Positions 49,216 through 57,762 of a DNA stretch of 64,000 bases are shown here, one piece after another; positions within the stretch are counted from its first letter, which is position 1, and each line of letters opens with the position of its first letter. This DNA comes from a virus. The position numbers and the translations under genes were made by a program. The notes beneath the pieces were generated by a model, which was given only the letters and a program-made list of their open reading frames with translations, did not search any database and was not told where the DNA came from. The stretch spans positions 1 through 64,000 of the IMG/VR virus record IMGVR_UViG_3300049893_000724; one strand, written 5' to 3'.

Positions 49216-50184
49216 TTACTGACCAATCTGTTTTACCTTGTTGCGAGCCTTGTTCAAAACAGAACCTGCAAGAGGGACATAACCCAGATCATCAGCAAGC
49301 AGTTGTGCCTTACCACTCAACATATAATTAAGAGCAGAACGAACATCATCTGCCTTTGCACCATTACCTTCCTTATAAGCAAGGACCCAAGTTAGCGTCG
49401 TAATAGGATAAGCATTAGGAGCAGAAGGATTAGGATCTTCGCCAGCAAGAGAAACGGGATCAAGTTTGATACCATTAACAGCAGCAAATCCACTTTTGAG
49501 AGTGGGAAGAATATAGTTTCCTGCCTTGTTTTGAAGAGAGGCGGACTGAAGTTGTTTGTTATTCTTCACAAATGCGTGTGAGAGATAACCGATAGAACCA
49601 GGAGTATTCACCAGGGTTCCAGCAACACCTTCATTACCTTTGGCACCAACACCAACTGGCCAGTTGATGGACTTGGCAGCACCTGCAGTCCAACCACCAA
49701 ATGCCTTCAGAGAGTTGGTAAAGGCAAATGTGGTGCCAGAACCATCAGAACGATAAACGACTTTGATGGCACCAGCAGCACAACCAAGTGCTTTCCAATC
49801 CTTGATATCACCTTGGAATACATCAACAACCTGCTTCTGGGTCAGACGCAGTTTGCATCCAGGTTTGTTGTAGGCAACGTCAATCGTACCAGCAGTCATA
49901 GGCAGTTGGACATAACCACGCTTGACTTTGGCACCATCCTTGGCGCTGATAGGTTCATCAGATGCAGCAAAGTCAACAGTTTCTTTGATAAACTGTTTGA
50001 TACCAGCGCCAGAACCAACTGACTGGTAGTTTACACGATTACCAGTGGCAGCAGAGTAATCGGCAAGCCAACGCTGGTAGAGAGGCGCAGGGAAGGTAGC
50101 ACCAGCACCATTCAGAGCGGGTCCTGCAAGTGCAACGGTAGGCATCAGAGCAAGACCAATTGTAGCAATGTGTTTGAGTTTCAT
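49216..50184 (-). CDS. pstS: Phosphate-binding protein PstS, 322 aa
   Basis: PstS binds phosphate in the periplasm and passes it to the PstCAB transporter. A signal peptide (MKLKHIATIGLALMPTVALA) is followed by the PstS core: NGAGATFPAPLYQRW, RVNYQSVGSGAGIKQFI, DFAASDEPIS and YRSDGSGTTFAFT. The typical end PLAGSVLNKARNKVKQIG is present. The length is usual for marine cyanobacterial PstS. A TTAA-type Pho-box-like array and a TACAAT -10 element lie just upstream. The host PhoB regulator is known to control cyanophage pstS under phosphate stress. Confidence 0.96.
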   Translation of the reverse strand: MKLKHIATIGLALMPTVALAGPALNGAGATFPAPLYQRWLADYSAATGNRVNYQSVGSGAGIKQFIKETVDFAASDEPISAKDGAKVKRGYVQLPMTAGTIDVAYNKPGCKLRLTQKQVVDVFQGDIKDWKALGCAAGAIKVVYRSDGSGTTFAFTNSLKAFGGWTAGAAKSINWPVGVGAKGNEGVAGTLVNTPGSIGYLSHAFVKNNKQLQSASLQNKAGNYILPTLKSGFAAVNGIKLDPVSLAGEDPNPSAPNAYPITTLTWVLAYKEGNGAKADDVRSALNYMLSGKAQLLADDLGYVPLAGSVLNKARNKVKQIGQ

Positions 50185-50207
50185 TGGAATTAAAAAACTT
50201 CTTAGTA

Positions 50208-50240
50208 ATTGTACTTGATTAAGTTTAAAAGAAAGTTAAA
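50208..50240 (-). promoter_or_regulatory. Pho-box-like array and -10 element upstream of pstS
   Basis: On the minus strand TTTAACTT (50240-50233) and TTTAAACT (50229-50222) lie 11 bases apart, followed by CTTAATCA (50223-50216). The cyanobacterial PhoB box is an 8-base PyTTAAPyPy(T/A) repeat every 11 bases. A TACAAT (50213-50208) -10 element follows at a suitable distance. This fits PhoB control. Confidence 0.65.
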
Positions 50241-50254
50241 TGTCACCAAACACC

Positions 50255-50280
50255 AAAAAAACCTCCCTGAAAGGAGGTTT
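50255..50280 (-). terminator. Intrinsic terminator after the porin gene
   Basis: AAACCTCC and GGAGGTTT form an 8-base-pair stem with a 6-base loop, followed on the minus strand by more T. It begins 18 bases after the porin stop and precedes the pstS Pho-box array. Confidence 0.85.
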
Positions 50281-50298
50281 AAAGGTATCAGGATATTA

Positions 50299-51804
50299 TC
50301 AGAAACGGAAAGTCGTCTGAATAACACCACCATAGTTGTCCGAAGCATTCTTCAGACCTTGGTTGTTAGACACATAGAACACAGCAGGAGTTACACTGAT
50401 GTTGTCACTGACCTTGTAACGATAGAATGCTTCCCACATGAGAGCCTTCTTATCATCTGCAAGAGAAGCAGCATTACCAGGAGCGCCGATGGCAAAACCA
50501 GCAGCATTACCCTTGGCAAATACATCACTCCACTGAAGACCTGCCATCCAAGTCTGAGAGTTAGTAGCACCAGTAGGAGTTTGCTTACCAGCAGCATTCA
50601 GACTTACATCAGTCCAACCGTAGGAACCACTCACAGAAGGAATGATACCCGACTTCTTAGGTTGCCAGTATGCATTGATAGCATAGCTACTAGAAGTTTG
50701 TCCAGAAGCAAGAGCAGCAGAACCACCACCAATAGCATTGAAGTTACGAACACGGGTTCCTTCAGTGCCATAGCGGTAACCGAAAGCAATACCATACTGA
50801 GGAGCACGATAACCAACTTGAGCAAGAGTGTTCAGAGCACCAGTCTCATCAAACTGTCCCTTAGAAGAGTTGTCACCACTTTGAGCAACATAGTTCAGAG
50901 CAGCAGTAAGAGCAGGTTTGCCCTTCTTGACTTGTTGAGTCCACTCTACGCCGAAACCAGAACCAGTTGCCTTGTTATAGACACCAGGAGCACCAGCAAC
51001 AGCAAAGAAGTCCAGAATATCAGACTTATATGCGGTGGGCATCCATGCCATTTCAGTGTTACGAACGATAGCACCAGCAGTCAGATTCACACCTTTAGCA
51101 AGTGCTGGAAAACGGTAGTAGAGACGATCCAGTTGCAGTGCATTAGCATAGGTTTCTGCCTTGTCCAGTTTGAACAGGGAAGAAGAGGAACCGAAGGGTT
51201 GACTGGAGAAGTTACCAGTACGCAAACGGGTCTTGAGCAAATCCTTACCAGTAAAGGAAGTATCAAAACTCAGACGGAGATCATAATTGAAGGCAGTATT
51301 GCCAACGTTAGTGTTGTTAGCAAGACGAGCACCTTCTACACCACCCAGAACGAAGGTTGCTTCGCCCTTGAGTTTGGTAGTAGTAGAGAACTGTTGCGCT
51401 TCAAGAGAACCAATCTTCTTATCCAGTTTAGCGATTTGACCACGAAGAACAGTAAGTTCCTTAGCAAAATCGTTAGCAAGACGATTAAGTTCATCAGTGT
51501 TTTCGGTTACACGCTCAAGACAGGAGTTCAGCAGTGCTGCTGCCTCAAAACGAGTCAGAGTTTGACCACCAGCAAACTTGCTGTCAGTCATACCAGCGAT
51601 GCAACCATACTTTTCGATAAGATTGCCCAGGGCTTGATATGCCCAATCACCAGGCTTAACATCTGTAAATTGTGTGACGCTTGTAGCCTGTTCCGAAGAA
51701 GTGTATTGGTTGACTGCTGCCATATTAAGGTCTGCCGCATTCGCAGCAACAGGAGCAACCATTCCCAGAGCAACAGGTGCAAGCATCAGTTGTTTGAGTT
51801 TCAT
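50299..51804 (-). CDS. Cyanobacterial-type outer-membrane porin, 501 aa
   Basis: A signal peptide (MKLKQLMLAPVALGMVAPVA) is followed by an SLH domain (VTQFTDVKPGDWAYQALGNL, IEKYGCIAGMT, then TLTRFEAAALLN) that holds the cell wall, a coiled coil (about 100-135), and an OprB-type beta-barrel to the C-terminal Phe (VIQTTFRF). This is the architecture of cyanobacterial Som-type porins. It sits upstream of pstS with Pho-box-like arrays before it, so it is probably a phosphate-stress porin, widening uptake into the periplasm where PstS works. Its start is a clear ATG. Confidence 0.88.
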   Translation of the reverse strand: MKLKQLMLAPVALGMVAPVAANAADLNMAAVNQYTSSEQATSVTQFTDVKPGDWAYQALGNLIEKYGCIAGMTDSKFAGGQTLTRFEAAALLNSCLERVTENTDELNRLANDFAKELTVLRGQIAKLDKKIGSLEAQQFSTTTKLKGEATFVLGGVEGARLANNTNVGNTAFNYDLRLSFDTSFTGKDLLKTRLRTGNFSSQPFGSSSSLFKLDKAETYANALQLDRLYYRFPALAKGVNLTAGAIVRNTEMAWMPTAYKSDILDFFAVAGAPGVYNKATGSGFGVEWTQQVKKGKPALTAALNYVAQSGDNSSKGQFDETGALNTLAQVGYRAPQYGIAFGYRYGTEGTRVRNFNAIGGGSAALASGQTSSSYAINAYWQPKKSGIIPSVSGSYGWTDVSLNAAGKQTPTGATNSQTWMAGLQWSDVFAKGNAAGFAIGAPGNAASLADDKKALMWEAFYRYKVSDNISVTPAVFYVSNNQGLKNASDNYGGVIQTTFRF

Positions 51805-51923
51805 AAAAGTTTGTTTTTAGTACTAAACGACATTGTACTTCAGGGTTAAATAAACCCCTTGTATTATGGGTCACATATAGACGCGAGTAGTTGGGGCGTC
51901 TTCTATGCGGGAGTATTTAGAGG

Positions 51924-51953
51924 TACTTAATCAAATCTTAAAAGACTATTAAG
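51924..51953 (-). promoter_or_regulatory. Proximal Pho-box-like array upstream of the porin gene
   Basis: Three 8-base units, CTTAATAG, TTTAAGAT and ATTAAGTA on the minus strand, each contain TTAA exactly 11 bases apart. This is the spacing of PhoB boxes. A CTAAATA motif (51919-51913) follows at the place of a -10 or late element. Confidence 0.6.
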
Positions 51954-51961
51954 TTAACGGT

Positions 51962-52007
51962 ATCATAGCATAACCATATAAGATGTGTCAATTAAGAGAC
52001 GGTTAAG
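51962..52007 (-). promoter_or_regulatory. Distal Pho-box-like array with -10 element upstream of the porin gene
   Basis: CTTAACCG (52007-52000) and CTTAATTG (51996-51989) are near-perfect PyTTAAPyPy units, 11 bases apart; a weaker third unit CATCTTAT (51985-51978) continues the phase. A TATGAT -10 element (51967-51962) follows 10 bases later. The first unit overlaps the stop codon of the GT25 gene. Together with the proximal array this gives five or six TTAA units before one gene. Confidence 0.7.
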
Positions 52008-52818
52008 AATTTTCTTGTTGTTGGTGCATTGAATTTTCAGTTACCCGACCAAGATATGGATCATAATTCATATAATCTTTGATATCAATGGTTGCTCCAT
52101 TCTGTTCCCAAAACTGAGACTGTGCCTGATAATTTCCCTTATGAAAAGCATCTACGTGCTCTGGGTGAATACTAGATCCAAGCTCTGTTCTATAGAGAAG
52201 AAGAGGAATAGAATAAGTATTACCAGAATTATAAATCAGATCATCAGCGACTGGACGTGGTTTTACACCATTATCAAGTTTATATTTTTCTCCTCTTACG
52301 TGATGCTTTAGAAGTTTTTCGGCATGATGACGATTAATTAGATAGCAAGCCGTTGAGAAATCATTTACAAATCTTTTGTGAAGTTTAACGTGAATATCTC
52401 CGGTACAAATAATAGCAATCTGTACGATATCCCAGTCATAAGGAATGTTTGCATAAAAATCTTGCCAAGAAAAATTCCAATACCTGACTAAATCTAAACT
52501 GCAATCATCCTCCATCATAATCGCATATTGACTATCAGAAGTTTCATACCAATGTTTGATTGCTTTAAGATGAGAAGTAATACATCCAATCTCACCAGAA
52601 GTCATCATCTCAGGATAACGTCCAGTAAGAATATCACTTAGGTCATCTTCACGACCATCATATGCAGAAATGCGTGTGTAATTTTCTATCTCCCAGTATT
52701 TGAACTGGGATTCCATATACTCTTTTCTATCAGGTTGACCATCAAGATTCAAATAATAAATTGGACCGATACCTTTTAGTTTATATGCTGACTTATTTTT
52801 ATCATTAAGATCAAACAT
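52003..52818 (-). CDS. GT25-family glycosyltransferase, 271 aa
   Basis: The start of the domain is GPIYYLNLDGQPDRKEYMES, the GT25 signature, with RISAYDGRED following. SGEIGCITSHLKAIKHWYET and YAIMMEDDCSLDL carry the conserved GCxxSHxxxW and EDD (metal and nucleotide sugar) motifs. GT25 enzymes add Gal or Glc in LPS outer core. It is the last gene of the glycan operon, and its stop overlaps a Pho-box unit. The acceptor is not known. Confidence 0.85.
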   Translation of the reverse strand: MFDLNDKNKSAYKLKGIGPIYYLNLDGQPDRKEYMESQFKYWEIENYTRISAYDGREDDLSDILTGRYPEMMTSGEIGCITSHLKAIKHWYETSDSQYAIMMEDDCSLDLVRYWNFSWQDFYANIPYDWDIVQIAIICTGDIHVKLHKRFVNDFSTACYLINRHHAEKLLKHHVRGEKYKLDNGVKPRPVADDLIYNSGNTYSIPLLLYRTELGSSIHPEHVDAFHKGNYQAQSQFWEQNGATIDIKDYMNYDPYLGRVTENSMHQQQENS

Positions 52819-53530
52819 GATATTTTGAATTGTTTTTCGCTAAGTGTACTATCTTTGGTTCAAAATTGCAATACGTTTCAAAAATTTCTGGATATGCAAA
52901 AGATGGTCCTAATAAATGAACGTTATCTTTGTTTTGAATAAAAAATTTATTTAAGTGGCTTTCATCGTGCCAAACTGCAATTACATTATCATCCAAATCT
53001 TTTTTAACTCTATCTTGCAACTCATTAATCATATCAAGAACTGCAGGAACCTTTCCTCCCCATAAGCATCCTTGATAATAAACAGAAGTGTCATCAGTAT
53101 CAGTTACACAAGCTCTTGAAAGTGGGTTGATTTCAAATGCACCTGGTAGTTGATCGTGAGGTGGCATTTGGAGATAATGGCAAGGATGATGCACTCCAAA
53201 GAGAGACTTTGTGCTATCAAAGAAGTCTTCTTCCGTAATCGTATTAACTACTAAAGCATCAGCATCAATAAAAACAAACCAGTCGTTTTGTGAGATGATG
53301 TCTTTTGCTTTTTGAATGATTTCAAAACGAGTTAGAGTAATATAAGGCCACTCCAAATGTTCTTGATAATATGGAATTAAATTATCTGGAGTCTCATTTA
53401 ACTCTCCGTCAGTAAAAACTAAAATAGTTTTTTCTGCATTTGGCAAAAAATACTTTTCAAGGTTCTCATAATAGTTTGGAAGAAAGTTTAAATATTCTCC
53501 CGTGCCTATAAAACAAATAGCAACTTTCAT
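52811..53530 (-). CDS. GT6-family (ABO blood-group type) glycosyltransferase, 239 aa
   Basis: GT6 enzymes add alpha-1,3-Gal or GalNAc, in people making the A and B antigens. The signature is clear: FIGTGEYLNFLPNYYENLEK, FVFIDADALVV with the metal-binding DAD, LFGVHHPCHY, YYQGCLWGGKVP and IAVWHDESHLNKFF. The last two blocks are diagnostic. Most bacterial members have NxN in place of DxD; this one has DxD like vertebrate enzymes and, as I recall, the cyanophage P-SSM2 member. Start ATG 53530 overlaps the fucosyltransferase stop (TGATG), so the two are translated together. Confidence 0.92.
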   Translation of the reverse strand: MKVAICFIGTGEYLNFLPNYYENLEKYFLPNAEKTILVFTDGELNETPDNLIPYYQEHLEWPYITLTRFEIIQKAKDIISQNDWFVFIDADALVVNTITEEDFFDSTKSLFGVHHPCHYLQMPPHDQLPGAFEINPLSRACVTDTDDTSVYYQGCLWGGKVPAVLDMINELQDRVKKDLDDNVIAVWHDESHLNKFFIQNKDNVHLLGPSFAYPEIFETYCNFEPKIVHLAKNNSKYHV

Positions 53531-54321
53531 CAAATAACCATCCAATCTTCAGGAATTATGTCTTTAGTATCTAGGTGTTCATTATTTGAACCTTTAAACC
53601 AGTCTTTGGGAGAAACTACTTTTTCTTGTTCGGATAACCATGCTCCCCACCAACTAAAAGAACTGTTAGCAATAATATGTTTAGAACAGAGAGTCATTAA
53701 ACAAAGGTCAACATAATTTGAATTTCCTTCAGCAATCAAAAATCGATCTTCAGAAAAAATTTCTTGCTGATTACACCACTCTGGATCATCAGAAAAAACT
53801 AGAACTGTTGAGGTCTCATCAAACTCTTTCAATGCTTTTTTGTAATAATCAAGTTCAAGAGCAGTGTGATTTGGATTAGTGACATAATCTGTCCTACGAA
53901 TGTGTAATGAAATGGGTGAGTCTAGTTCAGATAACATTTCATTACAAGGTTCAAAAATTTCATCTTTGAAAGAAAAATCTCCTTTGATTTCATCTTTGAT
54001 ATGTTTGAAGTACTTTTCTGTTTGAAAATACCCTTGAATAGAAACCCAGTCTGGACATCCATTAAACAGTTTTTCGTCAAAAGAAAAACCACCTTCTACC
54101 ACTGTAGGGCGATCAACATCAATAAACTGAACGTTTAACTGAGTTGTATTAGAAAGTTTAAACGGATTGAATAATTGATGATCAGTCCATTCATTTTGAT
54201 TTTTTGTTGGTGGAATACAATACTCATATCCATTATTCCTAGCAATTCCTTTAAGAGAGGCAAATTGAAACATTTGGTTTCCAAGTCTACCAAATTGACC
54301 TAATGCATTAAAACCAATCAT
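53530..54321 (-). CDS. GT11-family alpha-1,2-fucosyltransferase, 263 aa
   Basis: GT11 enzymes move L-fucose from GDP-fucose to Gal, making H-antigen-like ends. Motifs in order: FGRLGNQMFQFASLKGIA at the start, SLHIRRTDYVTNP (the HxRRxDY donor site) near residue 140, and NSSFSWWGAWLSE near 220. Length is normal. The gene is coupled to the GT6 gene by a 1-base overlap and the same locus encodes the two enzymes that make GDP-L-fucose (57759 and 59942). Together they form a complete fucosylation route from GDP-mannose. Confidence 0.93.
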   Translation of the reverse strand: MIGFNALGQFGRLGNQMFQFASLKGIARNNGYEYCIPPTKNQNEWTDHQLFNPFKLSNTTQLNVQFIDVDRPTVVEGGFSFDEKLFNGCPDWVSIQGYFQTEKYFKHIKDEIKGDFSFKDEIFEPCNEMLSELDSPISLHIRRTDYVTNPNHTALELDYYKKALKEFDETSTVLVFSDDPEWCNQQEIFSEDRFLIAEGNSNYVDLCLMTLCSKHIIANSSFSWWGAWLSEQEKVVSPKDWFKGSNNEHLDTKDIIPEDWMVI

Positions 54322-55262
54322 AACGCAATCACCTTTTCAACATTTGGTAGATAATAATTTTGAATGATATTTACCCAATCAAACTCTTTAGAATACTCTA
54401 AAATTTCTTTTCTGTTTTGTACAGAATAATTTCTATTCTCTATAATTTTTTCTTCAACGTATGAAATGTCCTCTACCTTGTCTTCAGGAATGATTGTAAT
54501 AAATTCCTTCGACTGATCTAAGTTTGCCTTTCCCCATTCAGTAACAACAACGCCAAGTCCTGCAGATAGAGCCTCCATACACACCAGAGGATGTGCTTCA
54601 CCATCGCTTAGTAGAACAAGATTTCCATATTCAGTTAACTGGTCGTGCAAAGTTGGTTTATCCCATTCACCAAGATAATTTTTAGAAGTATTAAACCTAC
54701 TGTCTGCATTATTACCAGCAAACCAAAGACTATCAATACTTTGGAACATATGCTGCCGTTTTCTATAATCTATCTTTGCAAGATAAATTGATCGATCAGG
54801 ATAAGCGGGAGTTTCAGAGTATCTAAATGCTTCGCAGTTAACTCCATTAGGAGTAACAAAAAGTTTTTCCTCTGGAATGTTCATCAAAATTTTATAGATG
54901 TTCTTAATCCCATCAGATAAACAAAAAATATTTGGTTTGATCTGAGCAAATGCATTGGCAATATTTGCATATCCACCGAACATTTCTGGTCTTTCCAAAT
55001 ACCCGAAGTGACTTGTAATTACTTTTGGATATTGAATGTATGGATAGACACCTATAAATTCGTCATAATGTACGTGTACAAAGTCAGGTCTAAATGCATT
55101 TATCTCATTAATGATTTGATTAGGATCTCTGGTGTTTACAATTTGAACTTCGTGTCCCAATTTTTTCAGAGCATTTCTAGTATCCCAAATTAGAATTTCA
55201 ACTGCCCCCCAGCCCGTAGGAGGAATTGGCATAATTCCAGGACCAACTAAAGTAATTTTCAT
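54318..55262 (-). CDS. GT4-family glycosyltransferase, 314 aa
   Basis: A GT-B fold enzyme: MKITLVGPGIMPIPPTGWGA at the N-terminus, PDFVHVHYDEFIGVY and VITSHFG in the first domain, then FVTPNGVNCEAFR and the donor-site motif DGEAHPLVCMEALSAGLGVV with the E-x7-E pattern of GT4. It starts in an ATGA overlap with the HtrL-like gene and ends in one with the GT11 gene. Substrate unknown; one of several transferases building the same glycan. Confidence 0.88.
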   Translation of the reverse strand: MKITLVGPGIMPIPPTGWGAVEILIWDTRNALKKLGHEVQIVNTRDPNQIINEINAFRPDFVHVHYDEFIGVYPYIQYPKVITSHFGYLERPEMFGGYANIANAFAQIKPNIFCLSDGIKNIYKILMNIPEEKLFVTPNGVNCEAFRYSETPAYPDRSIYLAKIDYRKRQHMFQSIDSLWFAGNNADSRFNTSKNYLGEWDKPTLHDQLTEYGNLVLLSDGEAHPLVCMEALSAGLGVVVTEWGKANLDQSKEFITIIPEDKVEDISYVEEKIIENRNYSVQNRKEILEYSKEFDWVNIIQNYYLPNVEKVIAL

Positions 55263-56068
55263 CGCTTACCCAACTCCTCAAACAAAGCAGCGTGTTTACC
55301 ATTATAACGCTCATAGACCTCATAATCATTGGAATATAATTTTACAAGATAACCTAGAGCAATTTGTTCATTATTTACAAAGTTCTCTGCAATCATTTTA
55401 TTCAAGAAAATATCTTCAATGTCTGTTGCAACTTTTTTAAGAGACTCTACACCTCCACCAAACATCGATCCAAGAACATAAGATCTATTATCAAGAAGAT
55501 AACTCTTTGGAAGAATAGATGCATTCGCAAGATCTTTGTAATATTCCATATTCATTTGAACAAGGAATTTATCTCCCATCTGGTTCAGAGCTTCTATTGC
55601 GTTTGGACTTGGATAAGGAAGGTCCAAATCATAGTCATCAAAAAATCTAGATCCGCCAGCATCAACCCAAAAGAAGAATTTACTATCAAATGGATTTTTT
55701 TCTGCAGCAGTTGTTAACCACTTGAATTTGGAGTATTGAATTATGGAATACATTGAGTGCTGGCACTCAATTCTATTTGGATCGGAAATTTTGGTTTTAT
55801 ACTCATCCGAAGAAATAATTCCATCAATCTGTTCCTTGAGGTGATAATAAGGAATGTCATCGATAGTTTGTACAATCACTTCTGTTGGAAGATCCCCTCT
55901 CTTCTCTAAAATAAATGATTCAAGATCCTCAGTAACGAAGAAGATCATAGGGCATTTTAATTTAAGGGTGATTTCAAACCAATCAAGATATTCTTGCCAG
56001 GTTCTTCCATCCATCCCTTCTCTTTTAATATTAAAAAGAGCGGATACAATGGTAAAATCTTTATTCAT
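55259..56068 (-). CDS. HtrL/YibB-like putative glycosyltransferase, 269 aa
   Basis: The protein matches the HtrL/YibB family (LPS-locus proteins, GT-A-like): DFTIVSALFNIKREGMDGRT, YLDWFEITLKLKCPMIFFVT, SIIQYSKFKWLTTAAEKNPF and FFFWVDAGGSRFF. The last block, with DAG as the DxD-like site, is diagnostic. The family is found in many capsule and LPS loci but the reaction is not well defined. It overlaps both neighbours by 4-8 bases. Confidence 0.82.
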   Translation of the reverse strand: MNKDFTIVSALFNIKREGMDGRTWQEYLDWFEITLKLKCPMIFFVTEDLESFILEKRGDLPTEVIVQTIDDIPYYHLKEQIDGIISSDEYKTKISDPNRIECQHSMYSIIQYSKFKWLTTAAEKNPFDSKFFFWVDAGGSRFFDDYDLDLPYPSPNAIEALNQMGDKFLVQMNMEYYKDLANASILPKSYLLDNRSYVLGSMFGGGVESLKKVATDIEDIFLNKMIAENFVNNEQIALGYLVKLYSNDYEVYERYNGKHAALFEELGKR

Positions 56069-56795
56069 AATATTCTCTAAATTGATGAACTAATGGATTT
56101 GGTTTTGATTTCCAATCCGAATCTCTTGAACACTCTATAATTTCTGGATTAAAAACTTCTTCTTCTCCAACTAAAGCAAATAAAGTTGGGAGAAGTAAAT
56201 CGTGAGCGTACATAGCATAATATTCCATTGATAATCTATCAATGATATCTGGATTAGATTTTAGCACAGATAAACCTTTTAGGAAAGTTTTCACTTCAAA
56301 AATTCCAGGAGTTGCTCCCCAACAATCAATAACCTTCGCTCCCTCTATAGAAGATAAAACTTCTTTAAATCCAGGAAAAAGACCTTGATTAATTCTAGAT
56401 CCTAAAAGTTTTGCTGTCTTTGGTATTGTCAATTTTCCTCTTACTAAGGCATCAGGATCCAACATTAAAATATAATCAGTTTTGCAATAATCAATTGCCT
56501 TTTCCAATCTATTCAACGTAGCCCATGCACCACTTATAATTGCTTTTTGATTTTCTTCTTCTCTAAAGTTTCCGGTGATTAAATCTCCAGTAATGTGTTT
56601 TGTCGCTGAGATAGTATCTTCTTCCAAAGAAGTAGTAAGATTTTCATATTCTTTTTGAAGATATGAAAAATCCATTCCACCATCAGAAACCAAATATATT
56701 GGATTATCTGGATATATTTCTCTCAATTTTTTAATAGAATATTCTACTGCTCTTTTTTCATTATAGCAGGTATAAAAAAATCCAAGACTAGACAT
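56061..56795 (-). CDS. Putative GT-A glycosyltransferase, 244 aa
   Basis: The N-terminus SLGFFYTCYNEKRAVEYSIK, the PIYLVSDGG segment and TDYILMLDPDALVRGKL (D-x-D) give a GT-A nucleotide-sugar transferase layout. The rest has no strong family match. It overlaps the HtrL-like gene by 8 bases and follows the next gene by one base. I infer transfer of one sugar in the same glycan. It could be GT2-like. Confidence 0.7.
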   Translation of the reverse strand: MSSLGFFYTCYNEKRAVEYSIKKLREIYPDNPIYLVSDGGMDFSYLQKEYENLTTSLEEDTISATKHITGDLITGNFREEENQKAIISGAWATLNRLEKAIDYCKTDYILMLDPDALVRGKLTIPKTAKLLGSRINQGLFPGFKEVLSSIEGAKVIDCWGATPGIFEVKTFLKGLSVLKSNPDIIDRLSMEYYAMYAHDLLLPTLFALVGEEEVFNPEIIECSRDSDWKSKPNPLVHQFREYYE

Positions 56796-56796
56796 A

Positions 56797-57762
56797 TTAT
56801 AAGATCGAAATCAAACTATGTATTCTGTTTATATACGTATGATTTTCTTTTACAAATTTCATACCACTCTTTATTAAGGTATAATTACTTCTATTTTCCA
56901 TACCATCATAGAAGAGTTGTTCAGTGTTATCATTAAAAATACAATTTCCATCCAGTTCTTCATAGACTGATGGAGAATTTGTTAGTCCCAAATGACCGTA
57001 ACTTATGTTTTTAAAAACTCTACACGTTAACAATCCCTGTTTTAAATGTTGGGGACCTCTAATGTCTATACCAAGTATTGATTTTTTTGTTCTGGCAATT
57101 ACTTCATCAGTTGATAATGGATTAGACCAGGGATCATTATGTTTAAAATCAATATTGTTTTTTCGACAAGCATCTATAAAGGGAACAAAGTTTGAATAAT
57201 TTTCACAAACTCCACTTGGAGATATTGTACCAGAATAATAAATTAAATTCTCTCTTTCCAAATAGATATCATTCTCATCAAATTCTTCTGGAAGAAGATT
57301 GGTTGCCCAACTAATATAAACCTTATCATAATCATCCATTTCATAGTCAACATAATCGTTAACTACTCTGACTTTTTGATTTGTCTTTGGTACAAAATAA
57401 CACGCTGGGCCCAACTTGGTTGAGTTTTGTTTATCTACAGAATACTCTTGAATATGATCTTTAAAATTAACAGCAGTCATTCTAACATCAACATATCTTT
57501 CAGCATTCTGATATTTGATGGGAGAAGGGCAATACATTATATAATAACAACTTGTATCATTGATTGGTATATTCTTATCGGCAAATCCCTCCCCAATAAA
57601 CAAACAATTAGTATAATCAAAATCTAATGGATAATCATCATCGTGAAACCAATATACATCATATCCAAGATGCTTAAACGTTTTATAGTAAGATTCGTGA
57701 ACATATGAATGCGTATGGGAATATAGAGGATGTCCCCAAATTATTACTTTTGAATATTTCAT
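56797..57762 (-). CDS. Putative GT-B-like glycosyltransferase, 321 aa
   Basis: The protein begins MKYSKVIIWGHPLYSHTHSY (start ATG 57762 in an ATGA overlap with fcl). The C-terminal half has GIDIRGPQHLKQGLLTCRVF and ISYGHLGLTNSPSVYEEL, which resembles the nucleotide-binding domain of capsule GT-B enzymes (spore-protein CgeB-like). I cannot assign a family with confidence. Context strongly suggests a glycosyltransferase. Confidence 0.6.
   Translation of the reverse strand: MKYSKVIIWGHPLYSHTHSYVHESYYKTFKHLGYDVYWFHDDDYPLDFDYTNCLFIGEGFADKNIPINDTSCYYIMYCPSPIKYQNAERYVDVRMTAVNFKDHIQEYSVDKQNSTKLGPACYFVPKTNQKVRVVNDYVDYEMDDYDKVYISWATNLLPEEFDENDIYLERENLIYYSGTISPSGVCENYSNFVPFIDACRKNNIDFKHNDPWSNPLSTDEVIARTKKSILGIDIRGPQHLKQGLLTCRVFKNISYGHLGLTNSPSVYEELDGNCIFNDNTEQLFYDGMENRSNYTLIKSGMKFVKENHTYINRIHSLISIL

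Noticed and set aside
50209-51849. A 546-codon open frame on the plus strand opposite the porin gene
   Set aside because: It is the shadow of the porin on the other strand, rich in Ser, Thr and Arg, has no family motif and would run through the pstS promoter region and the terminator.
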